Source: SVEL01 sp045126215 (GTDB lineage: Bacteria > Bacillota > Clostridia > Lachnospirales > Lachnospiraceae). From it: DNA of 64,000 nucleotides. A program made the translations under genes and the position numbers. The DNA lies in NCBI GenBank assembly GCA_045126215.1, contig JBGVOD010000054.1, forward strand, positions 34,927 through 98,926. Direction: 5' to 3'. The notes beneath the pieces are model-generated. The model saw only the letters and a list, made by a program, of their open reading frames with translations. It was not told the origin of the DNA and ran no database searches. Within the stretch, counting starts at the first letter, position 1. Each line of letters opens with the position of its first letter. Below, one piece after another: positions 28,901-36,936 of the stretch.

Positions 28901-29415
28901 CTTTGTACAATCAGAATGGTACAGCAACACCAATTCTTGATGATGGTGAAATAAGAATCGTGCTTACATGGGGAGAAAGACCGATGGATCTTGATTCGCA
29001 CTTATATGGTCCATTAGAAAATGAATATAGATATCATATTTATTACAATGAGAAGGGTGAATACAGAGATGGTGAATATGTTGCAAGACTTGATGTAGAT
29101 GATACAACTTCTTATGGTCCGGAGACAACATCCGTTTATATTCCGAATCCAGGTAAATATACATTTACTGTATACGATTACTCAAATAGATCATCAATCT
29201 CATCAATGGAACTTGCAAACTCATCTGCTACAGTAATGTTCTATGCAGGAGATGGTTCAAGGGCTCTCACATTTAATGTTCCAAACAGAGAGGGTAATTA
29301 TTGGAAAGTATTCTCTTTTGAAATAACAGAAGATGGCAGAGTAAAGAACTTCAGAGTAGATAATGAAATGGGATATACAAGTAGTACTGGATATCAAGTT
29401 TTTGATATTGATTAA
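25984..29415 (+). CDS. Membrane-anchored subtilisin-family protease with zinc ribbon
   Basis: 1143 residues. Order: zinc ribbon at 4-21 (CINCG, CNNCG), a Gln/Glu-rich repeat (unit EQPVENIQST), a Lys-rich stretch, a single span (about 104-127), an outside beta domain, a Thr/Glu linker (about 360-445), the S8 protease, then two carboxypeptidase-regulatory-like beta domains and a C-terminal beta domain with MDLDSHLYGP. The triad is complete: Asp485 (GVMDSF), His536 (NHGTH), Ser730 (SGTSMATPH), with oxyanion Asn in AAGND. With a cytoplasmic zinc ribbon, the topology would place the protease outside. GGAGG precedes the ATG. The substrate is unknown. Confidence 0.92.
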   Translation: MKFCINCGTQLEDEQIFCNNCGVKQEDTVAVEQPVENIQSTEQPVENIQSTEQQVEDVQPVDPFANQSQPVQPIQPVMNQEAPKQEKQKKQKAPKDPNKKSRKGLIIGLSVAGVVLVALIIAAVLSFPFKISVNSDKFTTKENVVNKTFEFSSNQIVKSVYYAVNPKNASDKKEYTKLKEFDGTMDVSVQIKDLKVAPGNGKIYFIIESIFSESEPICVNYKYTLGYYESLDEAEIKEVADGLYMVKNRVIVSVKDKVSEDNIKKLAEKYEAELVGMNYYTGEAQLKFDSDVYENLLDDLKEEDIVDDANFEYVFKNENDPVEGLNDGEAENNNVSYEQPVMPPETDSFETTEWVTETTVAEEDTTSEENTTSGEDVTTEEDTTPEEDTTTEEDTTSEEDTTTEEDTTSEEDTTTEEDTTPEEDTTTEENTTSKKETTTEAETEEDEIEDPYAGHTYSWNLEVINAPEVWKYTKDAVPVKVGVMDSFADYKHKDLQMTSDNMKIFGGQTVDEFYKFFKDIDEEGTWDNVFYSYLNHGTHVIGTIGAEINNDDDANGVSNNVDIYYANEWTYDYEGGRLYGYSSTYEFSYNLCSLVLSGTKVINYSVGACAGRTGYDINEYAVNYMDSTFKKLEDAGYDFVFVKAAGNDDMPADYDILVAYLKAGETSSKHTLVVGSIENTLVPSDGPDGQACYNFSWFSNYGELVDVAAPGSDIYSTYSFDKYGYMSGTSMATPHVTGVVALMYAANPDLTSEQVIEIVKNCASIYSVKYGYLCPVVDANLCVRKAIELKDSKDNDDIESNAPEGLGYVSGVVFDNTLETPASLCTLVFTSENDEVYYTTTNTRGEYEIAVNPGIYSLEVLSDEYVYTVVYGIEVLDGETIYNPIVNLLESSDENGIIEGSMINALNADKVSATLLEFRYGINNYDGPVVYRCMTDEEGNFKVELPAGNYTVEATTEGFESTYFVVNVIGGETLYNQNGTATPILDDGEIRIVLTWGERPMDLDSHLYGPLENEYRYHIYYNEKGEYRDGEYVARLDVDDTTSYGPETTSVYIPNPGKYTFTVYDYSNRSSISSMELANSSATVMFYAGDGSRALTFNVPNREGNYWKVFSFEITEDGRVKNFRVDNEMGYTSSTGYQVFDID
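26077..26163 (+). repeat. 30-bp tandem repeat inside the subtilase gene
   Basis: Two identical 30-nt units (26077-26106 and 26107-26136) and a diverged third encode EQPVENIQST repeats in the cytoplasmic segment. Copy number may vary between strains. Confidence 0.85.
27064..27312 (+). repeat. Thr/Glu-coding repeat linker
   Basis: Imperfect 18/36-nt units encode EEDTTTEEDTTS-type repeats between the outer beta domain and the protease. The same style of linker occurs at 865-1035 and 52100-52200. Confidence 0.8.
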
Positions 29416-29490
29416 GTGTAATGATGTTGGTGTCAAAAGGTATTTTGACCCTGTTATCATGTAATTAAAGTACTTGAAAATATCATTAAG

Positions 29491-29532
29491 ATAATGGCTC
29501 ATGTCATAATTTATGGCATGGGCCATTATTAG
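29491..29532 (+). terminator. Hairpin after the subtilase gene
   Basis: AATGGCTCATGTCATAA pairs with TTATGGCATGGGCCATT, with G-U pairs. The following T-run is poor, so it is a likely but imperfect terminator. Confidence 0.6.
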
Positions 29533-29553
29533 ATTTATGTTATAGGAGAAGTT

Positions 29554-29610
29554 ATGAATTCGAATTTTCAAACTTTTAAAAATGTGATAGAATGTTCCGA
29601 TGATGTTTGA
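29554..29610 (+). CDS. Possible 18-residue leader peptide
   Basis: TAGGAG, 6 nt, then an ATG opens a frame of 18 codons (MNSNFQTFKNVIECSDDV) ending 32 nt before the next gene. It may be a leader peptide or chance. I recognise no family. Confidence 0.3.
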   Translation: MNSNFQTFKNVIECSDDV

Positions 29611-29642
29611 AATAACTTCATACATATGAAGAGGAGATAATT

Positions 29643-30245
29643 ATGGAAAATATTTTTGAAACCATTATTGAAATAATTTGGGTTATTCTATGTACTATAG
29701 CTAAATTACTTTTTCTTATTTTTATGGCAGGATACTGGGCTATTACTACTATACTTGGTATAACACCTGAAGATAAAGCGAATGACTGGTATGATTCATT
29801 CATTGAAGAATCGTTAAATGATGATGATGTAGATGAGATTTATGATGAATTTGCAGAGTATGCAAAAGAACTGAATCCGGATTTAAAAGAACAAATAAAA
29901 GAATTATGTGACTTCTATGACGGCAAATCTGTAGAAATTGAAGAAAAAAGTTCAGACAATATTGATGTGGAATCAGATTTCTTTTTTGATGAAAATGGTG
30001 ATATCCTTTTTGAAGGTACATATCGCTATATGATAAAAAATGTAACTACAGATAAAGATATTTATTGTATTGTAATCATTTCATATATTGATTCTGATGA
30101 TTCAATATATGATGGAATTTATGATATAGAAATATGCAGAAAAGCTGATGAAGAAAAACTCGGTGATACATTTCCAAAAGTGCATAAAAAATATAGTTCT
30201 TTGGAATCATTTAACATAGGTGTGAATATTGCTGAATCTAAATAG
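29643..30245 (+). CDS. Membrane-anchored acidic protein of unknown function
   Basis: 200 residues. One long hydrophobic segment (about 5-38, IIEIIWVILCTIAKLLFLIFMAG) is followed by a strongly acidic soluble domain with a beta-rich second half (SDFFFDENGDILFEGTYRYM). GAGGAG precedes the ATG. It stands alone between a hairpin and the adhE promoter. No family is recognised; the soluble part may face the cytoplasm. Confidence 0.75.
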   Translation: MENIFETIIEIIWVILCTIAKLLFLIFMAGYWAITTILGITPEDKANDWYDSFIEESLNDDDVDEIYDEFAEYAKELNPDLKEQIKELCDFYDGKSVEIEEKSSDNIDVESDFFFDENGDILFEGTYRYMIKNVTTDKDIYCIVIISYIDSDDSIYDGIYDIEICRKADEEKLGDTFPKVHKKYSSLESFNIGVNIAESK

Positions 30246-30323
30246 AATAAATTTTTTATAAATCATTTTGGTGGTATAAAACATTTTGATAAAACATATG
30301 AAAACTTTTTTTGAAAAAGTATA

Positions 30324-30352
30324 TTGACAAAAAAATAACAAGCAGATATAAT
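30324..30352 (+). promoter_or_regulatory. Consensus promoter of adhE
   Basis: Perfect TTGACA, 17 nt, TATAAT. Confidence 0.9.
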
Positions 30353-30356
30353 CACA

Positions 30357-30374
30357 TTGTTAATAAATTGACAA
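30357..30374 (+). promoter_or_regulatory. Rex-type redox operator on the adhE start site
   Basis: TTGTTAATAAATTGACAA matches the Rex consensus (TTGTTAA, 4 nt, TTAACAA) at 13 of 14 fixed bases. It begins 5 nt after the -10 box, where a bound repressor would block initiation until NADH rises. Confidence 0.82.
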
Positions 30375-30396
30375 TATTTTTTAGGAGGATTCTAAA

Positions 30397-33018
30397 ATGG
30401 CAAAGAAAGAAACAAAAGTTACTTCTCCAGAAATCGTTGATAGCATGGAAACATTAGCTATCCGTATCAAAGAGATTAAAGAAGCTCAGAAGAAGTTTGC
30501 TACTTACACACAGGAACAGGTAGATGCAATCTTCAAGGCAGCAGCTCTTGCAGCAAACAAAATGAGAATTCCACTTGCTAAGATGGCAGTAGAAGAAACA
30601 GGAATGGGTATTGTAGAAGATAAGGTTATCAAGAACCATTACGCAGCAGAATATATCTACAATGCATATAAGAATACAAAGACATGTGGCGTTATCGAAG
30701 AAGATAAGGCTTTTGGTATTACAAAGATTGCTGAACCAGTTGGTGTTATTGCAGCAGTTATTCCTACAACAAATCCAACATCAACAGCTATTTTCAAGAC
30801 ACTTATTTCTTTAAAGACAAGAAATGGTATCATCATCAGCCCACATCCACGTGCAAAGAAATGTACTATTGCAGCAGCTAAGATCGTTTTAGATGCAGCA
30901 GTTGCAGCAGGTGCTCCAGAAGGAATCATCGGATGGGTAGACGTTCCTTCAATTGAAATGACAAACGAAGTTATGAAAGAAGCAGATCTTATCCTTGCAA
31001 CAGGTGGTCCTGGTATGGTTAAGTCAGCATACTCTTCAGGAACTCCAGCTCTTGGTGTTGGTGCTGGTAATGCTTCAGCTATTATTGATGAATCAGCTGA
31101 CGTTATTAATGCTGTTAACTCAATTCTTCATTCTAAGACATTCGATAATGGTATGATTTGTGCTACAGAGCAGACAGTTATTGCTGATGCTAAGGTTTAC
31201 GATGCAGTTAAGAAGGAATTCATCAAGAGAGGTGCTTACTTCCTTAACGATAAAGAAGCTGATATGATTAGAAAGACATTATTAATCAATGGCGCTCTTA
31301 ACGCTAAGGTTGTTGGACAGCGTCCTGTAACTATCGCTAAGATGGCTGGTTTTGAAGTACCAGAAGCTACAAAGGTATTAATCGGTGAAGCTACAAGTAC
31401 AGATACAGAGGAAGCTTTCGGACATGAAAAGCTTACAACAATTCTTGGTATGTACAAATCTAAGAATTTTGAAAATGCACTTGATATGGCAGAAGCACTT
31501 CTTGTTAATAACGGTGGTCTTGGTCATACATCAGTTCTTTGGGTTGATGAATCTCATGAAAGAGAAAAAATCAATACATGGGCATTAAGAATGAAGGCTT
31601 GCCGTCTTATTGTAAATACACCATCTTCACTTGGTGGTATCGGTGATCTTTACAACTTCAAATTTGCTCCTTCACTTACACTTGGTTGTGGTTCTTGGGG
31701 TGGTAACTCAGTTTCTGAGAACGTTGGTGTTAAGCATCTTATTAATATTAAGACAGTTGCTGAGAGGAGAGAGAATATGCTTTGGTTAAGAACACCTGAA
31801 AAGGTTTACTTCAAGAAAGGCTGTATGCCAGTTGCTCTTGATGAATTAAAGAATGTAATGGGCAAGAAGAGATGTTTCATCGTAACAGACTCATTCCTTT
31901 ATATGAATGGTTACGCTAAGCCAATTACAGATAAATTAGATGAAATGGGTATTGCTCATCATACATTCTACAATGTACAGCCAGACCCAACACTTGCAAA
32001 TGCTATCGAAGGTGCTAAGGTTATGACAAGCTTCCAGCCAGACTGCATTATCGCACTTGGTGGTGGTTCAGCTATGGATGCTGGTAAGATTATGTGGGTT
32101 ATGTATGAACATCCAGAAGTAAACTTCCATGATATGGCTATGAGATTCTGCGATATCAGAAAGAGAATTTATACATTCCCTAAGATGGGTGAAAAGGCAT
32201 ACTTCATTGCTATCCCAACATCTTCAGGTACAGGTTCTGAAGTAACTCCATTCGCAGTTATTACAGATCAGGAAACAGGTCAGAAGTATCCACTTGCTGA
32301 TTACGAATTATTACCAAATATGGCTATTATCGATGCTGACAATATGATGAGCCAGCCTAAAGGATTAACATCTGCTTCAGGTATTGACGCATTAACACAT
32401 GCTCTTGAAGCTTATGCATCAATTATGGCTACAGATTATACAGATGGTCTTGCTCTTAAGGCTATGAAGAACATCTTCGAATACTTACCAGTAGCTTACG
32501 AAGATGGTGCAAACGTTGAAGCAAGAAGCAAAATGGCAGATGCTTCTACAATGGCAGGTATGGCATTCGCTAATGCATTCCTTGGTTTATGTCACTCAAT
32601 GGCTCATAAGCTTGGTGCTTACCATCACTTACCACATGGTGTTGCAAATGCTTTACTTATTACAGAAATCATGAAGTTTAATGCAGCAGAAGTTCCAACA
32701 AAGATGGGTACATTCTCTCAGTACAAGTATCCACACACACTTGCTAGATATGCTGAATGTGCAAGATTCTGTGGAATCCAGGGTAAGGATGATGCTGATA
32801 CATTAAACAAGTTCATCAAGGCAATTGAAGAACTTAAGGTTAAAGTTGGTATTAAGAAGACAATCAAAGATTACGGCGTAGATGAAAAGGTATTCTTAGA
32901 TAAGCTTGATGAAATGGTTGAAGCAGCATTCGACGATCAGTGTACAGGTGCTAACCCAAGATATCCTCTTATGAGCGAAATGAAGGAAATGTACTTGAAA
33001 GCTTACTACGGAAAATAA
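30397..33018 (+). CDS. adhE: Bifunctional aldehyde-alcohol dehydrogenase AdhE
   Basis: 873 residues, the full family length. The N-terminal half is a CoA-acylating aldehyde dehydrogenase (catalytic Cys in NGMICATEQ, about residue 250). The C-terminal half is an iron-dependent alcohol dehydrogenase (GGGSAMDAGK, HGVANALL and the His ligands in HSMAHKLGAYHHLPHG). It turns acetyl-CoA into ethanol with two NADH and forms spirosomes. GGAGG precedes the ATG. Its codon choice (many GCT, GGT, ATC) differs from neighbours, as expected for a highly expressed gene. A Rex-type operator overlaps its start site. Confidence 0.97.
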   Translation: MAKKETKVTSPEIVDSMETLAIRIKEIKEAQKKFATYTQEQVDAIFKAAALAANKMRIPLAKMAVEETGMGIVEDKVIKNHYAAEYIYNAYKNTKTCGVIEEDKAFGITKIAEPVGVIAAVIPTTNPTSTAIFKTLISLKTRNGIIISPHPRAKKCTIAAAKIVLDAAVAAGAPEGIIGWVDVPSIEMTNEVMKEADLILATGGPGMVKSAYSSGTPALGVGAGNASAIIDESADVINAVNSILHSKTFDNGMICATEQTVIADAKVYDAVKKEFIKRGAYFLNDKEADMIRKTLLINGALNAKVVGQRPVTIAKMAGFEVPEATKVLIGEATSTDTEEAFGHEKLTTILGMYKSKNFENALDMAEALLVNNGGLGHTSVLWVDESHEREKINTWALRMKACRLIVNTPSSLGGIGDLYNFKFAPSLTLGCGSWGGNSVSENVGVKHLINIKTVAERRENMLWLRTPEKVYFKKGCMPVALDELKNVMGKKRCFIVTDSFLYMNGYAKPITDKLDEMGIAHHTFYNVQPDPTLANAIEGAKVMTSFQPDCIIALGGGSAMDAGKIMWVMYEHPEVNFHDMAMRFCDIRKRIYTFPKMGEKAYFIAIPTSSGTGSEVTPFAVITDQETGQKYPLADYELLPNMAIIDADNMMSQPKGLTSASGIDALTHALEAYASIMATDYTDGLALKAMKNIFEYLPVAYEDGANVEARSKMADASTMAGMAFANAFLGLCHSMAHKLGAYHHLPHGVANALLITEIMKFNAAEVPTKMGTFSQYKYPHTLARYAECARFCGIQGKDDADTLNKFIKAIEELKVKVGIKKTIKDYGVDEKVFLDKLDEMVEAAFDDQCTGANPRYPLMSEMKEMYLKAYYGK

Positions 33019-33078
33019 GATATTCTCCGTAGAGAATAAACGATAGAATCCAAATTTATATAGATTCTTTGCCAATTG

Positions 33079-33118
33079 AAAGAGGCTGTGTGCTAAGTAT
33101 TAGCGCACGGCCTCTTTT
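33079..33118 (+). terminator. Intrinsic terminator of adhE
   Basis: A long stem, AGAGGC-T-GTG-T-GCTAA with TTAGC-G-CAC-G-GCCTCT, is followed by TTTT. A smaller hairpin TATTCTC/GAGAATA lies directly after the stop codon. Confidence 0.85.
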
Positions 33119-33182
33119 GTGTAGATGATATACTTTTTCGTGGTGCTGATATACTCTTTTGTGTAGTTGACATATATTACTA
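33115..33182. repeat. Three degenerate tandem repeats of about 24 bp
   Basis: Units share the pattern TTTTGTGTAG-TGATATAC: 33115-33137, then a copy with TTTTTCGTGGTGCTGATATAC, then TTTTGTGTAGTTGACATATA. They fill the space after the adhE terminator. No function is apparent. Confidence 0.5.
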
Positions 33183-33251
33183 ATATATATTACATGTGCT
33201 GCAAGTGATTTATGAAAAAGAGCAAAAACAAATGACATACTTTATTTTTTC

Positions 33252-33527
33252 CTAGAAAATAAAGCATGCCACAATAGCTATAAGAAGTATAAAATTAATA
33301 CCAAGTGATATATATCGTCCGATAAGTCTGTGAACCTTTGATTGTTGCGAGAGAAATGTGCAAGTAAAAGCAATAAACAATACAAATACAAGTATGATAT
33401 ATGGGTAAAGCGTTAAATGCTTAAATATCAGCAAAAGTATTAGTAATATTATAGTTAATAAAAGTTGTATAAAAGAAAGAAGTATTCCTGTAAACTTCTC
33501 TCTCATAAAATTATGCCCAAAATGCAT
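33252..33527 (-). CDS. Small three-span membrane protein
   Basis: 91 residues with three hydrophobic segments (about 10-35, 40-58 and 69-90 with VHRLIGRY before the third). The second ATG (33527) is preferred because CGGAG then lies 9 nt upstream; from 33533 the spacing is only 3 nt. No family is recognised. It is transcribed towards adhE from the AT-rich gap it shares with the GH13 gene. Confidence 0.55.
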   Translation of the reverse strand: MHFGHNFMREKFTGILLSFIQLLLTIILLILLLIFKHLTLYPYIILVFVLFIAFTCTFLSQQSKVHRLIGRYISLGINFILLIAIVACFIF

Positions 33528-33610
33528 ACGCATGTACTCCGTTTTTATTTTAATATGGATATTTTATCAGAAAAAAAACACATTTACAATGGATAGTTTA
33601 ATTGTGGTTA

Positions 33611-33619
33611 TGGTATAAT
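33611..33619 (+). promoter_or_regulatory. Extended -10 promoter of the second GH13 gene
   Basis: TGGTATAAT is an extended -10 box; no clear -35 is seen. The leader is about 130 nt and contains repeated GTTAAYAAA motifs (33645-33740), with CAATGTTAAYAAA near 33690 and 33712. Confidence 0.5.
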
Positions 33620-33757
33620 TAGAGAAGATAATTGTGATAAAAATCAAGTTAATAAAAAACAAGTTGGTGAAAGCAAAATTAGCAAAACCAATGTTAACAA
33701 AAATAACAAAAAGCAATGTTAATAAAGAAAATTAACAAACATTTTGGAGGAATAACT

Positions 33758-35059
33758 ATGTGGGCTTATGAAAGTGTATTTTATCAAATTTATCCATTAG
33801 GGTTTTGTGGTGCGCCATTTGAAAATGACGGAGTATTGGAGCATAGGTTACAAAAAGTAAATGATTGGATACCTCATATCAAGAATATTGGTGCAAATGC
33901 CATATACTTTTCACCAATATTTGAATCAGATACTCATGGATATAATACAAGAGATTACAAAAAAATAGATGTGAGACTTGGAACAAACGAGGATTTTGTA
34001 AAGATAGTGAAGAACCTTCATGATAATGGTATAAAAGTTGTATTAGATGGTGTATTTAACCATGTTGGAAGAGGATTTTTTGCGTTTCAGGATGTGTTGC
34101 AGAATAGAGAAAATTCAAGATACTGTAGTTGGTTTAACATAAGCTTTGAAGGAAATTCATGCTATAACGATGGTTTGTGGTATGAAGGATGGGAAGGAAA
34201 TTATGACCTTGTTAAGCTGAATCTCAGGAACGAAGAAGTAATAGATCATATTTTTGATGCTGTAAGATTTTGGGTAAATGAATTTGACATTGATGGATTA
34301 AGATTAGATGTTGCATATTGTCTTGATAAGGATTTTATAAAAAGACTCAGAAGAGAGACTGAACAGATGAAGCAAGATTTTGTATTGATTGGTGAATTGC
34401 TTCACGGTGATTATAATCAGTTTGTAAATGATGAAATGCTTCACAGCTGTACAAACTATGAATGCTATAAGGGATTGTATTCAAGCTTTAATTCTATGAA
34501 TATGTTTGAGATTAACCATTCATTACTACGCCAATTCGGACCGGACCAGTGGTGTATATACAGAGGTAAACATCTTCTTTCATTTGCTGATAATCACGAT
34601 GTTACAAGAGTTGCAACAATATTACAAAATGAAAAACATATTCCGCTTTTATATGCAATGATGTTTGCTATGCCTGGCATTCCATGTGTTTATTATGGTA
34701 GTGAATGGGGTGCAAAAGGAGATAAGAACAGTGGTGATCATGCGTTAAGGGCATGCTTTGATGAACCGCTTGAAAACGAATTATTTGAATATATCAGTAA
34801 ACTTGCAAATATTAAAAAGAATGAAAAAGCATTGAATTATGGAGCGTTTAAATCACTTCACTTAACAAATAAACAATGTGTATTTGAAAGAGCAGTAGAA
34901 GGAGAAAGAGTTCTTCTTGCAATTAACGCAGATGAAAGTGAGTATACAGCATATTTTGACGCTGGAATGTGTAAGGGAACGGATTTGATTACCGGAAATG
35001 AAGTGAGCTTTGAAGGTGGTCTGCATATTCCCCCATATACTGCGTATATTATTAGATAA
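33758..35059 (+). CDS. GH13 alpha-amylase/cyclomaltodextrinase-like enzyme
   Basis: 433 residues, no signal peptide, cytoplasmic. Starts directly with the barrel (VFYQIYPLGFCG). Conserved parts are DGVFNHVG, nucleophile Asp184 in GLRLDVAY, acid/base Glu213 in LIGELLHG and stabiliser Asp281 in FADNHDVTR, followed by a short C-terminal beta domain. It lacks the N-terminal CBM34-like domain seen in the 17.2-kb GH13 gene. GGAGG lies 7 nt before ATG 33758; the upstream ATG 33716 has no ribosome binding site. A maltooligosaccharide substrate is likely. Confidence 0.88.
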   Translation: MWAYESVFYQIYPLGFCGAPFENDGVLEHRLQKVNDWIPHIKNIGANAIYFSPIFESDTHGYNTRDYKKIDVRLGTNEDFVKIVKNLHDNGIKVVLDGVFNHVGRGFFAFQDVLQNRENSRYCSWFNISFEGNSCYNDGLWYEGWEGNYDLVKLNLRNEEVIDHIFDAVRFWVNEFDIDGLRLDVAYCLDKDFIKRLRRETEQMKQDFVLIGELLHGDYNQFVNDEMLHSCTNYECYKGLYSSFNSMNMFEINHSLLRQFGPDQWCIYRGKHLLSFADNHDVTRVATILQNEKHIPLLYAMMFAMPGIPCVYYGSEWGAKGDKNSGDHALRACFDEPLENELFEYISKLANIKKNEKALNYGAFKSLHLTNKQCVFERAVEGERVLLAINADESEYTAYFDAGMCKGTDLITGNEVSFEGGLHIPPYTAYIIR

Positions 35060-35186
35060 AGACCAACTTATCGATAGAGATTTCTTGATTTAAAGAAATT
35101 AAATATATGTATTAGAGAAACTAATTATACATAATTCTTTTATAAATAAATGTGAAATGCGTGGTGAAAAATATAATTGTTTGTAT

Positions 35187-35241
35187 TTAACACAGATTTA
35201 ACCGCAATGTGATTTTAGAGTTAACATCCTGTGACTATAAT
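35187..35241 (+). promoter_or_regulatory. PhoP-box-like repeats and -10 of the phosphatase gene
   Basis: TTAACA (35187), TTAACC (35198, exactly 11 nt later) and TTAACA (35221) precede TATAAT (35236-35241), which has no normal -35. Direct TTAACA-like repeats at helical spacing are the Gram-positive PhoP box, as expected for a phosphate-starvation gene. Confidence 0.6.
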
Positions 35242-35282
35242 TAAAGTGTCTAATAAGAAAAACACAATGGAGGAATTAACTA

Positions 35283-36869
35283 ATGAAAAAAACTATTGCG
35301 AGTTTGTTAGCACTTTGTATGACATTTGGAGTGCTTACTGGATGCGGCACTAACAAGCAGGACGAAACTACAAACAAGGAACCTGCTGTAAACACCACTA
35401 CAGATAAAACAACAAATGATGACACTTTGAAAAGCAACGAGGCATCGACACCAAAGTATGTGTTCTTGTTTATTGGTGATGGTATGAGCTATCCTCAGAT
35501 TCAGTCTACGGCTGATTATCTTGGAGCGCTAAATGATGAGGACTACTTTATGGCTCAGCCTAGTTTGGACGACAATCAAGGTGCTATTTTAGCTGGTCCA
35601 AAGTATCTTAACTTCATGAACTTTGAAGCAGCAGGTTCAGCTGTAACATATGATTCAAATTCATTTGCACCTGACTCTGCATCTACTGCAACTTCTATTT
35701 CTACAGGTTATAAGACATATTCTGGTACTATTAATGTGGATGAGACAGGAACTACTGCTTATGAAACCATCACAGAAAAGGTACATGAACAGCTTGGCAT
35801 GAAGGTTGGTATCATTTCTTCTGTTAATCTAAACCATGCTACTCCTGCTGCATTTTATGCACATCAAGCAAGTCGTAACAACTACTATGAAATCGGTGAG
35901 GAATTAGTAGCATCAGGCTTTGAATATTTTGCAGGTGGCGGATTAAAAAAGACTACTGGTTATGACAAGGAGAACCCTTCGCCTAACTTGTATGATATTG
36001 CTAAAGATGCTGGATATACAGTAACTTTTACTAATGAAGAAGCTGCTGCAATTACTGCTGATTCTAGCAAGGTTATTTTAATTGACGAGAATCTTGCTGA
36101 TTCTGATGCTATGGCATACGAAATTGACCGTACTGAAGATATGTGGTCTTTGGCAGACTATGTTGAAAAGGGAATCGAAGTTTTAGATAACGAAAAAGGT
36201 TTCTTTATGATGTGCGAGGGCGGAAAAGTTGACTGGGCTTGTCACGCAAATGATGCAGCAACCTCAATTAATGATACTGTAGCTTTAGCTGATGCTGTCC
36301 AGGTCGCTATTGATTTTGCAAAGAGCCATGCTGATGAGACATTAATCATTGTTACTGGTGACCACGAAACTGGTGGCTTGACAATTGGTTTCGCTGGTAC
36401 TAACTATGATACATATATGACTTTGTTGGAAAAACAGAAGATTTCATTCCAGAAATTTAGTGATGAATATACAACGAAATACAAGGAAAACGGAACATCT
36501 TTCGAAGAAGCTTTAGCTGATATTGAAGAATTGTTTGGTCTTAAGACTGAGGGAGACGAAGAAGACAAGTTTGTTCTGACTGAGTACGAACTTGGCCAAT
36601 TGAGGATTGCATATGAAAAGAGCATAAATGGTACTGCGACAGGTGAAGATGCTCAGCGTGAGTATGTGATGTACGGTAGCTATGATCCATTAGCTGTTAC
36701 ATTAACTCATATTCTGAACAATAAGTCTGGTATTGCTTTTACTTCTTACTCTCATACTGGTTTACCAGTTGCGGTTCTAGCTGAAGGTGTGAATGCTGAT
36801 GTGTTTAATGGTTACTATGACAACACTCAGATTTTTGATAAGCTGGCAGAAATGCTTAATGTACAGTAA
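35283..36869 (+). CDS. Alkaline phosphatase, lipoprotein
   Basis: 528 residues. The signal ends in the lipobox LTGC (Cys21) and is followed by a Thr/Asp/Asn-rich linker. The phosphatase domain shows the metal site in FLFIGDGMS, the nucleophile region PDSASTATSISTGYKT (Ser132 by analogy with E. coli Ser102), CEGGKVDWACHAND and TGDHETGGL. It releases phosphate from organic esters outside the cell. GGAGG precedes the ATG, with PhoP-like boxes upstream. Codon use leans to GCT/ACT compared with neighbours, a weak hint of strong expression or transfer. Confidence 0.95.
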   Translation: MKKTIASLLALCMTFGVLTGCGTNKQDETTNKEPAVNTTTDKTTNDDTLKSNEASTPKYVFLFIGDGMSYPQIQSTADYLGALNDEDYFMAQPSLDDNQGAILAGPKYLNFMNFEAAGSAVTYDSNSFAPDSASTATSISTGYKTYSGTINVDETGTTAYETITEKVHEQLGMKVGIISSVNLNHATPAAFYAHQASRNNYYEIGEELVASGFEYFAGGGLKKTTGYDKENPSPNLYDIAKDAGYTVTFTNEEAAAITADSSKVILIDENLADSDAMAYEIDRTEDMWSLADYVEKGIEVLDNEKGFFMMCEGGKVDWACHANDAATSINDTVALADAVQVAIDFAKSHADETLIIVTGDHETGGLTIGFAGTNYDTYMTLLEKQKISFQKFSDEYTTKYKENGTSFEEALADIEELFGLKTEGDEEDKFVLTEYELGQLRIAYEKSINGTATGEDAQREYVMYGSYDPLAVTLTHILNNKSGIAFTSYSHTGLPVAVLAEGVNADVFNGYYDNTQIFDKLAEMLNVQ

Positions 36870-36894
36870 TAGTAATTGACTAACAGACTAACAG

Positions 36895-36926
36895 ACATCC
36901 CCACCACAGTTGGGGGTGTTTTTTTA
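36895..36926 (+). terminator. Terminator between the phosphatase and yibE/F genes
   Basis: ACATCCCC pairs with GGGGTGT and is followed by eight T. The next Shine-Dalgarno starts 2 nt later, so read-through is needed unless a promoter overlaps. Confidence 0.85.
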
Positions 36927-36936
36927 TGGAGGATAT

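Noticed and set aside
33115..33182. CRISPR array
   Set aside because: Repeats are degenerate, adjacent and without spacers; no cas gene is in the window.
33056..33238. Minus-strand frame with VYHLHK repeats
   Set aside because: Produced by the 24-bp degenerate repeats after the adhE terminator; it also crosses that terminator.
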